Assembly: GCA_938028845.1 (NCBI GenBank)
Contig: CALIZJ010000044.1
Span: forward strand, 1-10,159
Direction: 5' to 3'
DNA: 10,159 bases
Source of the DNA: an uncultured Blautia sp.
Lineage (GTDB): Bacteria > Bacillota > Clostridia > Lachnospirales > Lachnospiraceae
Made by a program: the position numbers and the translations under genes. The notes below the pieces were generated by a model. It searched no databases, was not told where the DNA came from, and saw nothing but the letters and a program-made list of their open reading frames with translations. Position 1 is the first letter of the stretch. The number at the start of each line of letters is the position of its first letter. This document shows, in pieces, positions 6,855-10,159 of the stretch.

Positions 6855-7394
6855 CTATTCCTGGGGATGATTTTCCGCAAATGCGTTTCTGGCCGCTTCC
6901 ATTCTTTTCCGCTCCATGGCATCATCCAGATCTTCTTCGGTTACCAAAGTAAGTGCTTCCGTAGGACAGACTCTCACACAGGCCGGTCCGCCTTTTATGC
7001 CATAGCACAGATCGCATTTGTTCGCCACTCTTTTTTCACTTCCGTCTGCCTGAAATTTTCCTGCCACTGGAAGCATATTAATGGCACCGAAGGGACAGGC
7101 ATCCATACAGGATTTACAGCCCATGCATTTTTCCGTGTCTATGACGATGCAGTGTTCTTTCCTTGAGATAGCCTCTACCGGACAAACCGCCATACAGGCT
7201 GGATTCTCACAATGTTTGCACTGCACAGGAACACTTAAAACTGCTGTCTTTACCATATGCAGCTTGGGATTGAAGGTATAGGAGTCCGGGTCGATCTCAA
7301 AAATGTGTTTTCCCTCATGAGCCACCACACAGCCGATCATACAGGTCCGGCATCCGATACAAAGATCCGGATTTCCTTTTACAAAATAGTTCAT
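6855..7394 (-). CDS. hycB: HycB-like polyferredoxin, four [4Fe-4S] clusters (first copy)
   Basis: This 179-residue paralogue of the adjacent hycB has quartets at 12/15/18/22, 59/62/67/71, 90/93/96/100 and 127/130/139/143, again four [4Fe-4S] clusters. The two copies share the same plan (for example ACPFGAI and GGPACVRVCP) but differ enough that the duplication is old. Its ATG (7394-7392) overlaps the fdhF stop in an ATGA junction, so translation is probably coupled to fdhF, and it may be the subunit that contacts formate dehydrogenase. The C-terminus from about residue 152 is a highly charged predicted helix (EEDLDDAMERKRMEAARNAF). In HDCR of Thermoanaerobacter kivui a C-terminal helix of a HycB subunit drives filament assembly; whether this one does so is inference. 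Confidence 0.92.
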   Translation of the reverse strand: MNYFVKGNPDLCIGCRTCMIGCVVAHEGKHIFEIDPDSYTFNPKLHMVKTAVLSVPVQCKHCENPACMAVCPVEAISRKEHCIVIDTEKCMGCKSCMDACPFGAINMLPVAGKFQADGSEKRVANKCDLCYGIKGGPACVRVCPTEALTLVTEEDLDDAMERKRMEAARNAFAENHPQE

Positions 7395-9580
7395 GCCTTC
7401 GCCCCCTTTCCGGTTTCAATTCCCATCTGGGCGCGAATCTCATCATAAAGTTCAAGGACATGGCGTTCTGCCCATTCCTGATCCTCTATCTTTTCCACCC
7501 GGCAGGCACAGTATTTGTATTCCGGTGTATTGCTGATGGGATCCAGCTCTGCGATGGTAAGTTCGTTGCAGGCACCTACCCACCACTGGTAAGTCATGTA
7601 AGTAGCACCTGGCGTTACCCGGTCTGTAGGCAGACATCTGGTGATGCAGTATCCTCTCTTGGACATGATCTTTACCAGCTCACCTTTTTTCAGTCCCATC
7701 CGTTTACAGTCTTCTGTATTCATCTGTACCCAGCCCGGCTCATCTTCCAGATTACGGAGCGTGCGGCAGTTTCCGGTCATAGTACGCACGGAGTAATGAC
7801 CGACTTCACGCACGGTAGAAAGGGTCATTGGATACTGATCATTTTCTTTTTCCAAAGGCGGATGCCACTCTGCCCCATAGAACAGAGCCTTCTGGTCACT
7901 TGTGGCGAATTTTCCGTCTTTGTGCAGATACGGTGTTCCTTTATCTTCCATAGATTTATCCCGGCAGGGCCACTGTACGCAGCCGTATTTTTCCATCTTT
8001 TCATAGGTGGCTCCGGTAAAGCTTGGACAAAGATCGATCAGCTCATTCCAGATTTCTTCTGTGTTCTTATATTCCATTGGATAACCCATAGCGGTGGAAA
8101 TCTCCGCTATGATCTGCCAGTCAGGCTTTAAATCCCCTTCCGGCTCCACAAGCTTGCGAATCCTCTGGAAGCCGCGGTCCGCACAGGTATACACGCCTTC
8201 GTTCTCTCCCCAGCCGGTAGCCGGAAGGATTACATCTGCGTACAAACCTGTCTTATTCATATATATATCCTGCATAATGACAAAATCACACTTGTCAAGA
8301 GCTTCTCTGACCTCTGCCAGATCCGGATCTGACTGTGCCGGATCTTCTCCGAATATGTAATATGCATGGATCCGTTTCTTCTCATCCTTCTCATGAAGAA
8401 TACGGCGGGGAACATGGGTGATCGGACATCCCACCTCTGCGGGAAGGGTTACGCCCCATGCTTTCTCAAATTTTGCCCGGTTCTCCGGAACTGTGACATT
8501 CTGATATCCAGGATAAGAATTGGGCAGAGCTCCCATATCACAGGCGCCCTGTACATTATTCTGTCCGCGCACCGGTCCGATTCCCATTGCAGGGCCTCCG
8601 AAGTTTCCGGTCATAAGTGCCAGATTTGCCAGCCCTTTTACCACATCCACTGCCTGTGAGAACTGACATACTCCCATACCGTAAAGGATCATAGCCGGCT
8701 TAGTAGTAGCATAGAGCCTTGCGGCTTTACGGATCTCCTCTGCCGGGACATGAGTGATCGGCTCCGCATATTCCGGAGTATATTTTTTGATCACTTCTAT
8801 GAATTCATCATACCCTTTGGTATGCTCTTTAATAAATGCATCATCCGCAAGACCCTCACTCCAGATCACATTTGCCATAGCATTTACAAGGGCAAGGTTA
8901 GAGCCGCCCTTTAACTGCAGATGGATGTCGGAAATACGTGCCGTCTCTGTAACACGCGGATCAACACAGATGATCTTCATTCCCTTTTGTCTTCCGCGTA
9001 CGATACGCCTTGCGACAATCGGGTGTGAGTCTGCTCCGTTATAACCGAAGCACAGTAAACATCCCGAATCCTCAATCTCCGGGATTCCCATTGACATTGC
9101 GCCTGAACCTAAAGAATACAGTAGACCCGCTACCGAAGGCGCATGTCATATTCGGGCACAATGGTCCACATTATTCGTGCCGATACATGCGCGCATAAAT
9201 TTCTGCATAAGGTAATTGGCTTCATTTCCCGCTCCCCTGGCAGAACCTGTGCCCATAATGGCATCCGGACCATATTTCTCCTTGATTTCTCCAAGACGTT
9301 TGGCAACGTAGCTGATCGCTTCCTCCCAGGACACCTCCACAAGTGGCGTATGTTTGCCGCCTTTACGGATCATAGGATGGCGCAGACGTTTCGTTAATAT
9401 CTGCGGATCATTCAAATAATCCCAGCCATAGTGTCCTTTTAAACAGAGGGTTCCGGCATTCGTCCTGCCATTTGCCGGAACAGCTTCTACAATCTTATTT
9501 GCATCCGCATCGACTGTAAAATTAATCTGACATCCTGCTCCGCAATAGGGGCAGGTTGTCTGGATCTGTTTTAAATCCAT
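7391..9580 (-). CDS. fdhF: Formate dehydrogenase H-type catalytic subunit, selenoprotein with Sec145
   Basis: The enzyme interconverts formate and CO2 at a molybdenum or tungsten bis-pterin site. With the TGA at 9148-9146 read as selenocysteine the protein is 729 residues (715 in E. coli FdhF). The N-terminal [4Fe-4S] site is C10/C13/C17/C46, followed by Lys48. The active site reads HCARI-U-HAPSVAG: Sec145 matches E. coli Sec140, and His146 is the conserved neighbour. Downstream motifs include FGYNGADSHPIVARR, VRGQNNVQGACDMGALP and the molybdopterin dinucleotide-binding C-terminal domain. There is no twin-arginine signal and no extra N-terminal ferredoxin domain, so it is cytoplasmic and relies on partner subunits for electron transfer. 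Start ATG 9580 has GGAGGG about seven bases upstream. The stop overlaps the next gene (ATGA). First gene of the operon. A caller that treats TGA as stop would split it into 144- and 568-residue pieces. Confidence 0.97.
9119..9148 (-). promoter_or_regulatory. fdhF Sec codon and SECIS hairpin
   Basis: After the TGA (9148-9146) the minus strand forms a stem CGGTAG (9135-9130) with CTACTG (9124-9119) around a small loop CGGGT. Counting from the U of UGA, U17, G23 and U24, which SelB recognises in E. coli fdhF (the bulged U and the loop GU), are all at the same positions here. Spacing to the UGA is also the same. This matches a bacterial SECIS and supports reading the TGA as selenocysteine. Confidence 0.85.
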
Positions 9581-9668
9581 GCTTGTTCCCTCCTTTTATT
9601 CTCGTATCTTGCCACCAGGATAAATATATGAAAGAATTATTTCCTCCTCTTTTCCTTAATGTCAGATC

Positions 9669-9694
9669 GTTATTGATATTTTATCACCAATAAC
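9669..9694. repeat. Imperfect palindrome over the fdhF -10 region, candidate operator
   Basis: GTTATTG (9669-9675) is mirrored by CAATAAC (9688-9694), with 12 bases between the arms. The inner part is only partly symmetric. The element overlaps the -10 hexamer and predicted start of the fdhF operon, a position typical of a repressor site. It does not match the FNR half-site spacing or a Rex consensus well, so no regulator is named. Confidence 0.45.
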
Positions 9695-9706
9695 CAGCAG
9701 CTACAA
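9678..9706 (-). promoter_or_regulatory. Promoter of the fdhF-hycB-hycB-hydA operon
   Basis: On the minus strand TTGTAG (9706-9701) and TAAAAT (9683-9678) are spaced by 17 bases, with TGA just before the -10 (extended -10). Transcription would start near 9671, giving a leader of about 90 bases to the fdhF ATG. The -10 is covered by an imperfect palindrome at 9669-9694. The 144-bp gap between mobB and fdhF (9581-9724) otherwise holds only this promoter, the leader and the fdhF ribosome binding site. A weaker alternative -35-like CTGACA further downstream cannot be excluded. Confidence 0.7.
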
Positions 9707-9724
9707 TAAAAAAGGGTAAATTTT

Positions 9725-10159
9725 TCACATAATTTTTCCTTCGTCTCCCAGAATTTTCCTCTCTAAAGCATCTGCACACCGGGAGATTTCCTCCATTCCA
9801 AATACCGGAACTCCCGGGATCTTTAAATCCGTATCGGTGACAAGGCCTATCAGGGTCTCCGGCGCACAGACATGCCCAGAAGACACCCCTTTTCTTACCA
9901 GCTCCAGCTTCGGCAAAGAAGAGTCCTTCATTCCTTCAAAAAGTATGATGTCCGCTTCTGGAAAAAGCGCTAAAAGACTGGACGGAGTCGTTAGAGACTC
10001 CTGTTTTACCGCCATCCATTTGTTTTTTGAAAAAATACAAGTTCCGAAAGCGCCTGCCTTCTGCATCCGAAAGGTGTCCGTTCCTTCTACATCCGCCTGG
10101 AAATCATGTCCATCGTGCTTTATGACTGCCGTTCGGTATCCTCTTTTGGTAAGCTCCCT
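9725..10159 (-). CDS. mobB: Molybdopterin-guanine dinucleotide biosynthesis protein B, 3' part (5' end outside window)
   Basis: The frame is open from the right edge to the TGA at 9727-9725, giving 144 residues of an N-terminally truncated protein. The visible part starts RELTKRGYRTAVIKHDGHDF, and then shows GTDTFRMQKAGA, ILFEGMKDSSLPKLELVR and a C-terminal tail. These match MobB, a GTP-binding protein that assists MobA in attaching guanosine nucleotides to molybdopterin, giving the cofactor form used by formate dehydrogenase. The P-loop expected near the N-terminus is beyond the window. The internal ATG at 10066 is not the start, because homologous sequence continues upstream of it. It lies 144 bases upstream of fdhF on the same strand; the fdhF promoter suggests separate transcription, though read-through is possible because no strong terminator follows mobB. 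Confidence 0.88.
   Translation of the reverse strand, partial: RELTKRGYRTAVIKHDGHDFQADVEGTDTFRMQKAGAFGTCIFSKNKWMAVKQESLTTPSSLLALFPEADIILFEGMKDSSLPKLELVRKGVSSGHVCAPETLIGLVTDTDLKIPGVPVFGMEEISRCADALERKILGDEGKIM

Noticed and set aside
6274..7394. Repeated cysteine-rich DNA shared by the two hycB genes, considered as a repeat or mobile element.
   Set aside because: The similarity follows the protein motifs of two paralogous ferredoxins and has no terminal inverted repeats or transposase.
7460..8131. Long plus-strand open frames inside fdhF, selA, selB and hycB (for example 223 codons here).
   Set aside because: They are antisense to strongly conserved proteins, have no Shine-Dalgarno and resemble no family; they are codon-bias shadows.
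9146..9580. A short 144-residue formate dehydrogenase fragment followed by a separate 568-residue gene, suggesting a pseudogene or frameshift.
   Set aside because: The two parts are in the same frame, separated only by a TGA at the known Sec position, and a SECIS-like hairpin follows. It is one intact selenoprotein gene.
9669..9694. FNR or Rex binding site at the fdhF promoter.
   Set aside because: The half-sites TTGAT and ATCAC are separated by five bases rather than four, and the arms do not match the Rex consensus; kept only as an unnamed palindrome.

Overview
The window reads as a chromosomal segment of an anaerobic Gram-positive bacterium of the class Clostridia, most likely Lachnospiraceae-like. 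This rests on strong AGGAGG-type ribosome binding sites, an [FeFe]-hydrogenase paired with a selenocysteine formate dehydrogenase, a selenoprotein form of SelD, and moderate GC content. The taxonomy is inference; no marker gene is present. Apart from a tRNA gene, every gene lies on the minus strand, so the layout reads right to left.

Right side (10159 to 4858): the 3' part of mobB (molybdenum cofactor maturation) is followed by a 144-bp gap with a good sigma-A-type promoter, and then a tight four-gene operon, fdhF - hycB - hycB - hydA. It encodes a selenocysteine formate dehydrogenase (Sec at residue 145), two polyferredoxin subunits with four [4Fe-4S] clusters each, and a monomeric-type [FeFe]-hydrogenase with two accessory [4Fe-4S] clusters. 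This is the subunit set of the hydrogen-dependent CO2 reductase (HDCR) known from Acetobacterium woodii and Thermoanaerobacter kivui, which interconverts H2 + CO2 and formate without NAD(P)H. The operon ends at a 13-bp-stem terminator directly after hydA.

Left side (4809 to 75): a second promoter drives selB - selD - selA, encoding the selenocysteine elongation factor, selenophosphate synthetase and selenocysteine synthase. SelD is itself a selenoprotein (in-frame TGA at codon 17, aligned with the catalytic Cys17 of E. coli SelD). Facing this operon on the plus strand is selC, the 98-nt tRNA-Sec with anticodon TCA and encoded CCA. It has its own extended -10 promoter and a terminator hairpin that lies inside the last codons of selA. 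A 25-codon fragment of another minus-strand gene runs off the left edge; it may be fdhD, but that call is weak.

Together the genes form a nearly self-contained module: the complete UGA-decoding set (selA, selB, selC, selD), a selenoprotein formate dehydrogenase that needs it, the hydrogenase and electron wires of the same complex, and at least one molybdenum/tungsten cofactor gene. Both selenoprotein genes look interrupted to an ordinary gene caller; each has a hairpin right after the TGA that fits a bacterial SECIS.
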